This document shows positions 46,171 to 57,800 of a stretch of 64,000 bases of DNA, piece after piece. The position numbers and the translations under genes were made by a program. Under the pieces are notes generated by a model that saw only the letters and a program-made list of their open reading frames with translations, had not been told where the DNA came from and ran no database searches. The DNA is taken from positions 1,178,001 to 1,242,000 of the forward strand of contig JAZGUH010000401.1 of the NCBI GenBank assembly GCA_037893225.1, read 5' to 3'. The number at the start of each line of letters is the position of its first letter. The first letter of the stretch is position 1. Source of the stretch: Hippasteria phrygiana. Lineage: Eukaryota; Echinodermata; Asteroidea; Valvatida; Goniasteridae.

Positions 46171-46780
46171 AGGGACACATTGCTTTGGATTTTGCGATTT
46201 GGGCTATAAAACTGAAATGGATATGGTTGGGAAGCTTTTTAAAAGTAGAATATAAAGATTCACATAACTATCCCTTCAAATTGCGTGGTTTTTGTTTAAA
46301 TTTCGTGACAAATAACGTACGGTCCGCCATTAGTAGAACCAAATTTTTGACTCCACAAAATGGCGGACGGTGTTCACCAGTCGTATTTCCAGTCGCATCT
46401 GGTTGAAGTACGTTCTGTTGATCCATTTTGATGTACTGTGGCACGGCGCGCAGCACTGGCGATATGTGTCGCGAGGTAGAGAATTGTACCTGGCGATCAT
46501 CTGATAGGTTCACAAGGCCACTGGCTGCAGCGCCAGCCTAAAGACTCTTACAGCGTATTTTGCGCATTATTTAGACGGTGGTATTTACTACTGGAAATAA
46601 GTCTATGTTTCGCGGGTCAGATGTCAGGGGTCAGCAACCAATTTTTTGTTTTGTAATCACCACTCATCATATTTACAACACATTATACATGTTTTTTTGC
46701 ATGAACAACTCTTATAAAAGATAAGGAACATTTCCAAACAGCAACATTTCATGACATTTGAAGGCAATGTACGTGTCCCT
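46171..46780. mobile_element. TTAA-flanked MITE nested in the CACTA-like element
   Basis: Ends AGGGACACATTGC and GCAATGTACGTGTCCCT, flanked by TTAA (46167-46170 and 46781-46784), as in piggyBac or Kolobok elements. It includes a short inverted pair GTCCGCCAT/ATGGCGGAC near 46321-46370. 610 bp, no transposase. Confidence 0.75.
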
Positions 46781-46784
46781 TTAA

Positions 46785-47369
46785 TTGTTAGCTATATCCA
46801 AGTGGTCTAGAATTTAGAAACTCTAAAAACATGGTTGATAATATATACACATGTACTTTGCATATGTGCAATTCAAGTAGCCTTTTTATCAGAAGATTAC
46901 ATGAAAACCTGTACATGTACTTTTTCTTAGAATTTGTTGCACTACATCATGAAGGACGGAAGGAATAGAGCAGGCTGTGATGGCTCAAGATACATGTACT
47001 TGGCTGATTTGAACAAATGGATCCCAGAAGTACATGTACATTGTTCTGTTTACATGCACACAGGGCCACCTACACACAGTTTGTATACTACATGTGTGAT
47101 GTGTAGGTGCATGCTGGCATCTTCCTCAGCCAGTTTCCAGGAATTGCACATTCACACCCCACTACTTAATTCCTCTTATCAGTTGTGTCAGTGTTTGTTA
47201 TGCAGATCAGGAGAGCCATAAAACCTGCATGTACATGTATGCATGCCCATAGATGTGCATCATGTACTGTACATGTATGCTGAAATGCTTGCTCATCAGA
47301 GCTTCTCAACCTAAACACTTTTACAGTACACTACACTGCAATGCCCTTATTTTTAGTATTGAAACAATG
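46785..47369 (+). other. Sequence between MITE and satellite
   Basis: Unique, with many TACATG words (near 46850, 46910, 46990-47040, 47230). Such words are common in marine invertebrate DNA. No gene recognised. Confidence 0.6.
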
Positions 47370-50300
47370 CTTGAAGCATGTTTCTTCCCATATGTGATTG
47401 GGTAGGATTTTGTCATCTCACATCAAGTTTCATAACAGTGGACCCATCGGTGCTCATCCAAAAAGCTAAATTTCATTATTATACTTAAATGGAACAAGTA
47501 CCGGTACCCTAAACATGTCATGTTTGGCCATAACATTTGAAATTTTGCATGAAGGTCCTTTTTCTTCCCTTACGTGATTGGGTAGGTTGTTGCGACATCT
47601 CACGTCAAGTTTCATAACAGTGGGCGCATCGGTGCTCATTTTAAAGCCGAAAACAAAAATTTCATTATCATATATTATTAATGGAACAAGAACCCTAAAA
47701 GGTAATTTTTTGCCATAAAATGTGAAATTTTGCATGAAGGTCCTTTTTCTTCCCTTATGTGATTGGGTAGGTTGTTGCGACATCTCACGTCAAGTTTCAT
47801 AAAAGTCAACTCATCGGTGCTCATTTTAGAGCCAAAAAGCAAAATTTCATTATTATACTCTATAAATGGAACAAGTACCGGTACCCTAAAAGGTCATTTT
47901 TTGCCTTTGAAATTTTGCATGAAGTTCCTTTTTCTTCCCATATGATTGGGTAGGTTGGGTAGGTTGTTGCGACATCTCACGTCAAGTTTCATAACAGTGG
48001 GCGCATCGGTGCTCATTTTAGAGCCAAAAACCAAAATTTCATTATCGTATATTATTAATGGAACAAGAACCCTAAAAATGTCATGTTTGGCCATAAAATG
48101 TGAAATTTTCCATTAAGGTACTTTTTCTTCCCATATGTGATTGGGTAGGTTGTTGCGACATCTCATGTCAAGTTTCATAACAGTGAACGCATCGGTGCTC
48201 ATTTTAGAGCTAAAAAGCAAAATTTCATTATCGTATATTATTAATGCCGGAACAAGAGCCCTAAAAGGTCATTTTTGGCCATAACATTTGAAATTTTCCA
48301 TTAAGGTCCTTTTTCTTCCAGTATACGATTGGGTAGGTTGTTGTGACATCTCGCGTTAAGTTTCATAAGAGTGGACGCATCGCTGCTCATTTTAGAGCCA
48401 AAAACCTAAATTTCAGTTTTATACTTGGAACAATATATAAATAGAACAAGTACCCTAAAAGGTCATTTTTGGCCATACAATTTGAAATTTTCAATGAAGG
48501 TCCTTTTTCTTCCAGTATATGATTGTTGCGACATCTCACGTCGAGTTTTATAAAAGTCAACTCATCGGTGCTCATTTTAGAGCCAAAAAGCAAAATGTCA
48601 TTATTATACTCTATAAATGGAACAAGTACCGGTACCCCTAAATGGTAATTTTTTGCCATAAAATTTGAAATTTTCAATGAAGGCCCTTTTTCTTCCAGTA
48701 TATGATTGGGTAGGTTGTTGCGACATCTCACGTCGAGTTTTATAAAAGTCAACTCATCGGTGCTCATTTTAGAGCCAAAAAGCAAAATTTCATTTTTGTA
48801 CTTTATTAATTGAACAAGTACCGGTACCCTAAAAGGTCATTTTTGGCCATAAAATTTGAAATTTTGCATGAAGGTCCTTTTTCTTTCAGTATATGATTGG
48901 GTAGATTGTTGTGACATCTCACGTCGAGTTTTATAAAAATCAACTTATCGGTGCTCATTTTAGAGCCCAAAAGCAAAATTTCATTATTATACTCTATAAA
49001 TGGAACAAGTACCGGTACCCTAAAAGGTCATTTTTTGCCTTTGAAATTTTGCATGAAGTTCCTTTTTCTTCCCATATGATTGGGTAGGTTGGGTAGGTTG
49101 TTGCGACATCTCACGTCAAGTGTCATAACAGTGGGCGCATCGGTGCTCATTTTAGAGCCAAAAACCAAAATTTCATTATCGTATATTATTAATGGAACAA
49201 GAACCCTAAAAATGTCATGTTTGGCCATAAAATGTGAAATTTTCCATTAAGGTACTTTTTCTTCCCATATGTGATTGGGTAGGTTGTTGCGACATCTCAT
49301 GTCAAGTTTCATAACAGTGAACGCATCGGTGCTCATTTTAGAGCTAAAAAGCAAAATTTCATTATCGTATATTATTAATGCCGGAACAAGAGCCCTAAAA
49401 GGTCATTTTTGGCCATAACATTTGAAATTTTCCATTAAGGTCCTTTTTCTTCCAGTATACGATTGGGTAGGTTGTTGTGACATCTCGCGTTAAGTTTCAT
49501 AAGAGTGGACGCATCGCTGCTCATTTTAGAGCCAAAAACCTAAATTTCAGTTTTATACTTGGAACAATATATAAATAGAACAAGTACCCTAAAAGGTCAT
49601 TTTTGGCCATACAATTTGAAATTTTCAATGAAGGTCCTTTTTCTTCCAGTATATGATTGTTGCGACATCTCACGTCGAGTTTTATAAAAGTCAACTCATC
49701 GGTGCTCATTTTAGAGCCAAAAAGCAAAATGTCATTATTATACTCTATAAATGGAACAAGTACCGGTACCCCTAAATGGTAATTTTTTGCCATAAAATTT
49801 GAAATTTTCAATGAAGGCCCTTTTTCTTCCAGTATATGATTGGGTAGGTTGTTGCGACATCTCACGTCGAGTTTTATAAAAGTCAACTCATCGGTGCTCA
49901 TTTTAGAGCCAAAAAGCAAAATTTCATTTTTGTACTTTATTAATTGAACAAGTACCGGTACCCTAAAAGGTCATTTTTGGCCATAAAATTTGAAATTTTG
50001 CATGAAGGTCCTTTTTCTTTCAGTATATGATTGGGTAGATTGTTGTGACATCTCACGTCGAGTTTTATAAAAATCAACTTATCGGTGCTCATTTTAGAGC
50101 CCAAAAGCAAAATTTCATTATTATACTCTATAAATGGAACAAGTACCGGTACCCTAAAAGGTCATTTTTTGCCTTTGAAATTTTGCATGAAGTTCCTTTT
50201 TCTTCCCATATGATTGGGTAGGTTGGGTAGGTTGTTGCGACATCTCACGTCAAGTGTCATAACAGTGGGCGCATCGGTGCTCATTTTAGAGCCAAAAACC

Positions 50301-51826
50301 AAAATTTCATTATCGTATATTATTAATGGAACAAGAACCCTAAAAATGTCATGTTTGGCCATAAAATGTGAAATTTTCCATTAAGGTACTTTTTCTTCCC
50401 ATATGTGATTGGGTAGGTTGTTGCGACATCTCATGTCAAGTTTCATAACAGTGAACGCATCGGTGCTCATTTTAGAGCTAAAAAGCAAAATTTCATTATC
50501 GTATATTATTAATGCCGGAACAAGAGCCCTAAAAGGTCATTTTTGGCCATAACATTTGAAATTTTCCATTAAGGTCCTTTTTCTTCCAGTATACGATTGG
50601 GTAGGTTGTTGTGACATCTCGCGTTAAGTTTCATAAGAGTGGACGCATCGCTGCTCATTTTAGAGCCAAAAACCTAAATTTCAGTTTTATACTTGGAACA
50701 ATATATAAATAGAACAAGTACCCTAAAAGGTCATTTTTGGCCATACAATTTGAAATTTTCAATGAAGGTCCTTTTTCTTCCAGTATATGATTGTTGCGAC
50801 ATTTCACGTCGAGTTTTATAAAAGTCAACTCATCGGTGCTCATTTTAGAGCCAAAAAGCAAAATGTCATTATTATACTCTATAAATGGAACAAGTACCGG
50901 TACCCCTAAATGGAAATTTTTTGCCATAAAATTTGAAATTTTTAATGAAGGCCCTTTTTCTTCCAGTATATGATTGGGTAGGTTGTTGCGACATCTCACG
51001 TCGAGTTTTATAAAAGTCAACTCATCGGTGCTCATTTTAGAGCCAAAAAGCAAAATTTCATTTTTGTACTTTATTAATTGAACAAGTACCCTAAAAGGTC
51101 ATTTTTGGCCATACAATTTGACATTTTGCATGAAGGTCCTTTTTCTTCCAGTATATGATTGGGTAGGTTGTTGCGACATCTCACGTCGAGTTTTATAAAA
51201 GTCAACTCATCAGTGCTCATTTTAGAGCCAAAAAGCAAAATTTCATTATTATACTCTATAAATGGAACAAGTACCGGTACCCTAAAAGGTCATTTTTTGC
51301 CATAAAATTTGAAATTTTCAATGAAGGTCCTTTTTCTTCCAGTAGATGATTGGGTAGGTTGTTGCGACATCTCACGTCAAGTTTCATAGAAGTCAACTTA
51401 TCGGTGCTCATTTTAGAGCCAAAAAGCAAAATTTCATCATTATACTCTAAAATGGAACAAGTGGTCATTTTTGGCCATACAATTTGAAATTTTGAATGAA
51501 GGTCCTTTTTCTTCCAGTATATGATTGGGTAGGTTGTTGCGACATCTCACGTCGAGTTTTATTAAAATCAACTCATCGGTGCTCATTTTAGAGCCAAAAA
51601 CAAAAGTCATCATTATGCTCTATAAATGGAACAAGTACCCTAAAAGGTCATTTTTGGCCATAAAATTTGAAATTTTCAATGAAGGTCCTTTTTCTTTCAG
51701 TATATGATTGGGTAGGTTGTTGCGACATCTCACGTCGAGTTTTATAAAAATCAACTCATCGGTGCTCATTTTAGAGCCAAAAAGCAAAATGTCATTATTA
51801 TACTCTATAAAAGGTCATTTTTGGCC
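47370..51826 (+). repeat. Satellite array, about 24 monomers of about 188 bp
   Basis: Each monomer carries GATTGGGTAGGTTGTTGCGA, CATCTCACGTC, TCATCGGTGCTCATTTTAGA, AATGGAACAAGTACC and AAGGTCATTTTTGGCCATAA. The direction is uniform. The middle is organised into a 1134-bp higher-order repeat. Minus-strand frames of 66-132 codons recur because monomers are often close to a multiple of three. Confidence 0.95.
47886..51088 (+). repeat. 1134-bp higher-order repeat, about 2.8 copies
   Basis: Copies start at about 47886, 49020 and 50154 and are nearly identical, while the six monomers inside each differ clearly. Identical frames recur at 48387, 49521 and 50655. The third copy diverges near 51088, where GGTACC is missing. 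This is the pattern of recent unequal exchange, as in centromeric satellites. Confidence 0.92.
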
Positions 51827-52151
51827 AACTGTGGTCCATGCCAGTTTGGCCATGCTCTGATGCCCAAGTCTGGCTCAGGGAAGTGGTGGCAGAGCAATTA
51901 ACTGTAAAACAAACTACTATGTAGAAATGCTATCCTGTATGGCATTATATAGCCATAGCATATATGCCAGAGCAGTCTATCACCAGGCAAACAAATCATC
52001 CTGGTCATTTTCCCTAATTAATAGGTAACATATAGTGGTCAGTATTAGTGATTAGTGTATTGGCTTATCTGTGCACCTGACCAAAAGGATGTGATATTGA
52101 ATAATCCCTGCCAAAATCACATTCTAGCTCCAATATCACATCCACCAAAAT

Positions 52152-52902
52152 CGTCTACAAACATGCGCTTGTAATGAACAATTTACTGTTGAGGAAAATC
52201 TATTACCGTGACTTCAAAAGACCCAGGAAAACGATCTTCCAAGATCTAGTTTCAGAGAGTATCAATCAAATCAATATCATTAAATTGTTTTAACAGGCGT
52301 TTTCTACCTCTATGTGTCAACACTAAATGCACTACATATGTAGCTACACATAACAGAACAGAACATGTACATTGTGTACATGTAATCATAATGGTAAGCA
52401 TGGTCTGGCTACAGACAAACTAATTATCTTGGCCACTGTTGACCCATAATTAATTGGTAAACATAGTTGTTAGTCAGGGATTATTATCTTGGCTTTATGG
52501 CTGTGCGCCTGACCACAAGGATGTGATATTGAATAATAGAGCTGTCAATCCCCTTTGATAGATGTGATCTTGGACTAGTGGGCAACCAGGATGTGATATT
52601 GGGGTTTATGACTTAATCCTAGATGTGATTTTGAAGAGGTGTGAAAACACGATGTGATTTTGGCTAGGGCCCAGACACTGGATGTGATTTTGGTTAAGTG
52701 GCCAGACAGTGGATGTGATTTTGGCAAGGTGCTAACACAGGATGTGATCTTGGACTTTAACGACTTAATCCTGGATGTGATTTCTGGCTTGGATGTGATT
52801 TTGGATAATCCCTGCCAAAATCACATTCTAGCTCCAATATCACATCCACCAAAATCACCTTTCCATTTTTGTAGAGAAATCACATCCAGGCCATTCACAG
52901 TG
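52152..52902 (-). repeat. Right arm with iterated AAAATCACATCC (inverted)
   Basis: 751 bp, inverted match to the left arm with small insertions and deletions. An extra block of the same motif lies just inside (52088-52151) and repeats the block at 52803-52857. Confidence 0.9.
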
Positions 52903-52905
52903 GTA

Positions 52906-53406
52906 CCGTATATGAAAAGATATATATTTGTTGTTGGGGGGGGGGGGGGGGGGGGGGGTCATAAACCCCAACTCCCTAGGCATATGTGAAGATTTTATTC
53001 AAAATGAAGGAATCAGGACTGTTGGGAAAATTGCACAAACTTGAAAAATGAGTACACTTTGGAAGCAGTTAACATTTTCATTCATTCATATGTCATTCCA
53101 TTCATTCATATTTATTTCCACTTAATCAATATAGACACAAGAAGTTAAAACAATAATTTAAAATAAATAAATAGATGAGATTATGCGGTGGGCCTCTTCA
53201 AAATGCAAGCTTGTCGAGTGGAGAAGCCCAAAATGTGTAAAAGAAAATCTACACTTTAAGTTGAAGGCCACCATTCTCCACACATTCAATGTTGGATTGG
53301 CAGTGTGTGCACCGTCACTCCAACATTGAATGGGGTTGGGGGACAGGGGGGGGGGGGGAGACCCGGACCCGGACCCGGACCCGGACCACAATCAAAACTA
53401 CTCGGA
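52906..53406 (+). other. Spacer with G tract, hairpin and GGACCC repeat
   Basis: A G run of about 22 lies at 52937-52958. CATTCAATGTTGGA and its inverse form a 14-bp stem at about 53283-53329. A G run and five GGACCC units follow at 53345-53388. No gene. Confidence 0.7.
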
Positions 53407-53820
53407 TAAATGCTGATCATAGACTGTGAAACTTCTCAAAGCATACATTGGCTTGTTACACTGTTTACAAATCATGCGAGTTTGTTTCCGCTTGGCTCTG
53501 GTACTGCAAACGACACAGTTGCGTTTTTTTGCCGGCAACATTTCTCACACTGTAAGTGTTGACTTGTAAAGGGGCTGAAACGACATGACGCTTGACTGGC
53601 ATGTTGTGCTGGGTTGTGCTTCCAGTTGTAAATGAGTCCTCTCACCTTGACCCTGAAATCCAAAGTGGTGCTTTGTGGGGATGCTGTTGTATACGATGGT
53701 AGCATTCAACAAACAGATGTCAAGAATGGTCACGAAAACTCTTTTTCACAGTTTGATCGATCTGTGATGGTGCGTGTAGTACTGACAGAGTTGTCCTGCG
53801 AGATCACTTCCTCTCATGTG

Positions 53821-54021
53821 TGTAAAGATCAGATGGATTGGATTAAAATGAAAAGACACTTGAGTATATTTGAGTCAGCTACCGGTAATGTATTGTGTAT
53901 ACAAGAAGGCTGCCCACACAGAGAACTCTCTCACATGGTGTGTGCACTAGACAATAGAGGGCGCTGTGCATTATTAGTGGTACAGTTCCAATGAACCCTA
54001 TGAATGCATACATTCATTACA
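53821..54021 (-). repeat. 3' LTR of the minus-strand gypsy element
   Basis: 201 bp, identical to 58259-58459. It lies at the 3' side on the minus strand, next to the polypurine tract at 54022-54034. Confidence 0.95.
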
Positions 54022-54034
54022 TCTCCCCCTTTAA
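54022..54034 (-). promoter_or_regulatory. Polypurine tract of the minus-strand gypsy element
   Basis: On the minus strand TTAAAGGGGGAGA ends directly at the 3' LTR. The 3' untranslated stretch up to 54332 includes a T run at 54117-54131 that the deleted copy lacks. Confidence 0.85.
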
Positions 54035-54332
54035 GCCAAAATTCTTTTAAAAGCATTTAAGCACTTATGATTTTAACAAACTTTTAACTGTCTACAGGAA
54101 CTTTAAACTATCTACTTTTTTTTTTTTTTTTAAACACAACAACAATTCTTTGCTTAACAAACATTAGTGTGAACAGAGGTGGACTACTCTGTCACAAAGG
54201 GATTATACAGGGTTTATTCTGCCCTTGTGTGTATAATCACTGGTCAAGTTTTATAACTGGTTAGGTTATTGCATATGAATTTTAAAAACACTCTGGTTTT
54301 ACAAAGTGACAGGCATTATTGCTTTGTTTGGT

Positions 54333-54870
54333 TTAGGAAACAAAGTGTTCCAAGTAAGATGGCAGTTTGATAGTTCGTCCATATCTAGTGGTTGTGGGGG
54401 ATGAGGCAGTTTGCTTTTGTCCTTGATTGTCATTGTGGGAATTCGGAGATTGGCCAGAGTTTGCAGTGTCGTCCGGCAGGTCGTGGCGGTAGGATTTGCT
54501 GAGATCTCTTCTGTTCCTGCGATATGCATGCCCATTTGGTTTGGTGACAATGTAGGACCGAGGTGTGTCAGCTTTGCTGGAGACTACTACTGGTTTCCAT
54601 GTTTTTTTGTCCCGCACATGAACTTTGTCTCCTGGACTCAAAAGAGGGAGCGACTTGGAGCTCTGGTCATAGTAGTATTTCTGCTTCATCTGGTGCTTGT
54701 GCAGTTGTTGTGTTATCCCAGTAAACGTGTGCGGTTCCAGTAGCTTTGCAGAGGTAGGGAGTTGGGTTTGTGTTCTGCGACCAAGGAATAACTGTGCTGG
54801 AGAGGGAAGCCCATCACGCGGTGTGTTTCTGTAGTCGAGAAGTGCAAGATGGGGATCAGCTTTATCCGCC
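54333..54870 (-). pseudogene. C-terminal integrase part in a second frame
   Basis: Beyond the end of the long frame, the coding sequence continues in another frame down to 54333. The open part from 54689 includes KQKYYYDQSSKSLPLLSPGD, a basic, Pro-rich region typical of the integrase C-terminus, and ends with LPSYLEHFVS. The corresponding region in the deleted copy is at about 4010-4574. The shift coincides with a run of eight A on the minus strand (54874-54881 region). It may be simple decay or a recent indel. I leave the two frames separate. Confidence 0.8.
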
Positions 54871-57800
54871 TTTGCTTTTTTTTATGAGATTCTTTGCCGT
54901 CTGAACTGCTTTTTCTGCTCTGCCATTGGACTGAGGGTACAGCGGTGATGACGTGGTGTGTTTTATGTCATAGTCCTTGGTGAACTGCCTGAATTCTGCT
55001 GATGCAAACTGGGGCCCATTATCGGTAATGAGCTTATCGGGGATCCCATATCGTGAGAACTGTTGTTTGCAGCAAGTAATTACTGCTGAAGACTTGGTGC
55101 TTGCAAGTTTGTTGACCTCGATGAAGTTGGAGTAGTAGTCAACCAATACAATGTACTGTTCAGTTTCTATCTCGAACAAATCAGAGCCAACTTTTTGCCA
55201 TGGTCGGAGAGGAATCTCATGTGGTATCATTGGCTCTTTACGATTTTTGTGTTGGCTAGTACTGCATATCGGGCAGCGACTAACCATGTCAGTTATCTGT
55301 GCAGACATGTTTGGCCAGAACATGACATCTCGTGCTAACCGCTTTGTTTTCTCAATTCCCTGGTGACTTTGATGTACTTTGGTTAGCATGAGTTTGGTCA
55401 GGCTTGCTGGGATGACCACTTTGTCATTTTTGAAGATGAGATCTTCTTCAAGTGTAAGCTGTTTGCGAAAGTCCCAGTAGGGTGCAAGGTCGGCTGATAC
55501 TTGTGACTTCACGTCAGGCCAACCCTCACGAATAGTTGCTCCCAACTGTTGCATAACCGGGTCATTTGCAGTTTCACGCTGAAGTTCCGATATCCTTTCC
55601 GCTGACATTGGTAGGCACGTTATCATGCATATCGGAATTTCGCAGTCGTCGTCCTCAGGGTCTGGGATGTACGGTGGAAAGTTGCGGCTTAGTGCATCCG
55701 CAACTACAAGTTCTGTTCCTTTTCTGTAGCGTACATCCACTTGATATTTTTGCAGCTTGAGGAGCATGCGTTGGAGTCGTGGTGGTGTTTGCTCAAGTGA
55801 TTTCTTCATGATCGCTTCGAGTGGTTTATGATCAGTCTCCACCACAAAGTTTCGGCCAAACAAATACTGATGGAATCGCTCACATCCAAAAGTAATTGCA
55901 TACAGCTCTTTTTCGATTTGTGCATAGTGACGCTGAGCTGGTGAGAGGGCTTTTGATGCATATGCTACTGGCTTGTTATCCTGGAGTAGGACAGCCCCTA
56001 CACCATCTTTGGAGGCATCCGTATTGACTAGCACTGGCTTTGTAACATCATAATACTGCAAAACTGGTGCTTCACTGACCAGCTTCTTCAGCTTTTCAAA
56101 GCTGTACTGTTGCTCGGATGTCCAGTGCCATGCAGTGTCTTTCTCCAGTAACTTTCTCAGCGGAGCTGTGATACCAGCCATGTTAGGTACAAACTTTCCA
56201 AGGTAATTAACCATACCCAGAAATCGCTGCAGTTCAGTTTTATTGGTGGGCTCCTGCAGGTTTGTGATTGCTCGTATTTTCTGTTCGTCTGGTTTCAGCC
56301 CTTCTGGGGTGAGTGTGTGGCCAATGTATGTGACATTTGCGACTTTGAAGCGACATTTACGAGGATTTAGCTTCATGTTTCTCTCCGCAACACGCTGCAG
56401 TACGTGTTCCAGTCGCTCATCATGTTGTTTCTCATTTTCACCCCATACCAGAATGTCATCCATGATAACTTCCACACCTTCAAAGCCTTCAAGTATCTGA
56501 TTCATTGCTCGCTGAAAAATCTCGGGGGCTGTATTGATGCCGAAGGGCATGCGTAGGTAACGGTAGCGACCATACGGAGTATTGAAGGTGCATAGCTTGG
56601 AACTCTCTTCATCAAGTTGAATTTGCCAATAGCCACAATTGGCATCAAGTGTGCTGAACACTTTAGCATTCGGCATTCTTGCAGCTACTTCTTCAACTGT
56701 TTTCATTGGATAGTGTTCTCTGCGCAGTGAGTCATTTAGATCTTTGGGGTCTAAGCATATGCGTACCTTGTCAGTTCCTTTCTTATTGACCACAACCATG
56801 CTATTGACCCACTGAGTAGGCTGCCGTTCTTTCACGATCACTCCAAGCTTTTCCATTCTTTTCAGTTCATCTTTGACTTTATCACGCATAGCCACTGGCA
56901 CTTTTCTGGGTGCGTGAATGACGGGAGCTGCTTCAGGTTTCACATGGAGGTGCTGTTTACCTTCAAGGCATCCAAGACCCTCAAATACAACATATTTGTT
57001 GAGCATGTCGGGGCTAGCATTGTTCTCAAGTGTTTCAATGCGCTTGATCAATCCAAGTCGTTCGCATGTGGTCAGCCCAAGAACTGGTTGCACTCTACCC
57101 GGGAGAACTTGGAACTCTATGTCATACATCTTATCTTTGTGTTCGCAGAGGATTGTGCATTTCCCACTGGGTTTCATTTTGTCACCAGAGAAGGAAATCA
57201 ACCGTTCACGTGAGCGTTGCATCTTGGTGCATAGCTTGTGATGCACTCTCTCGGGTATGACATTACACTGTGCACCGGTGTCTAGTTTAAACCGTATAGT
57301 GCGATGCAGGACTTTCAAGTCTAACATCCAATCGGCAGACTTTTTGTTTTCTTGCAATTTCACCATATCCACGAAGAATTCCTCTTCTGTATCAAAGTCG
57401 GAGTCAGAATGTTCAATTCCATGCACTTTCTTGGATACGTGTTTTCTTCCAGGCTTTGTTTGGCATTGTGCTTGGGACATGCAAACATCTGCAAAGTGGT
57501 TTTGTTTACCACACTTGTTACATGTCTGTCCATATGCTGGACAATGTCCTCGTTCATGTTGCCTGCCACAGTATTTGCATGCCTTCGATTGATATCTTTC
57601 AGTCCTTGTTGTTCTCTTTGTCTTGTTCATGTAAGTTTGGTTTGGCTTTCGGATTGCATGGATATTGCTCTGTGCTCCTCCAGATGCAATTTGCCCAAGC
57701 TGTGTCTTGCTTGCTTCTGCAGCTCTGCAAATTTCTATCGCTCTTTGCAGATTCAAATCTTTCTCACGAAGTAGTCTGGCTCTAGTTGCATCATCATTGA

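Larger units (their letters stand above)
42102..52902. mobile_element. 10.8-kb CACTA/CMC-like element carrying a satellite array
   Basis: Ends CACTGTGAA and TTCACAGTG, flanked by GTA (42099-42101 and 52903-52905). CAC-type termini with 2-4-bp duplications belong to the CACTA-Mirage-Chapaev group. The inverted arms (42102-42844 and 52152-52902) are packed with GGATGTGATTTTGG in both orientations, like the subterminal binding motifs of CACTA elements. Inside are 4.5 kb of unrecognised AT-rich sequence with a nested TTAA-flanked MITE, and 4.4 kb of satellite. I find no transposase, so it is non-autonomous. The arms are longer than usual for CACTA, so a fold-back class is an alternative. Confidence 0.72.

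Noticed and set aside
42845..47369. Transposase gene of the CACTA-like element
   Set aside because: ORFs are all under about 120 codons, AT-rich and without a DDE or TNP2-like motif that I can see.
48387..51053. Three identical 132-residue proteins on the minus strand
   Set aside because: They are frames across satellite monomers, repeated because of the 1134-bp higher-order unit. No domain and no gene structure. Kept only as a low-interest finding.
47370..51826. CRISPR-like array
   Set aside because: Monomers of about 188 bp without separate spacers in a eukaryotic intron are satellite DNA, not CRISPR.
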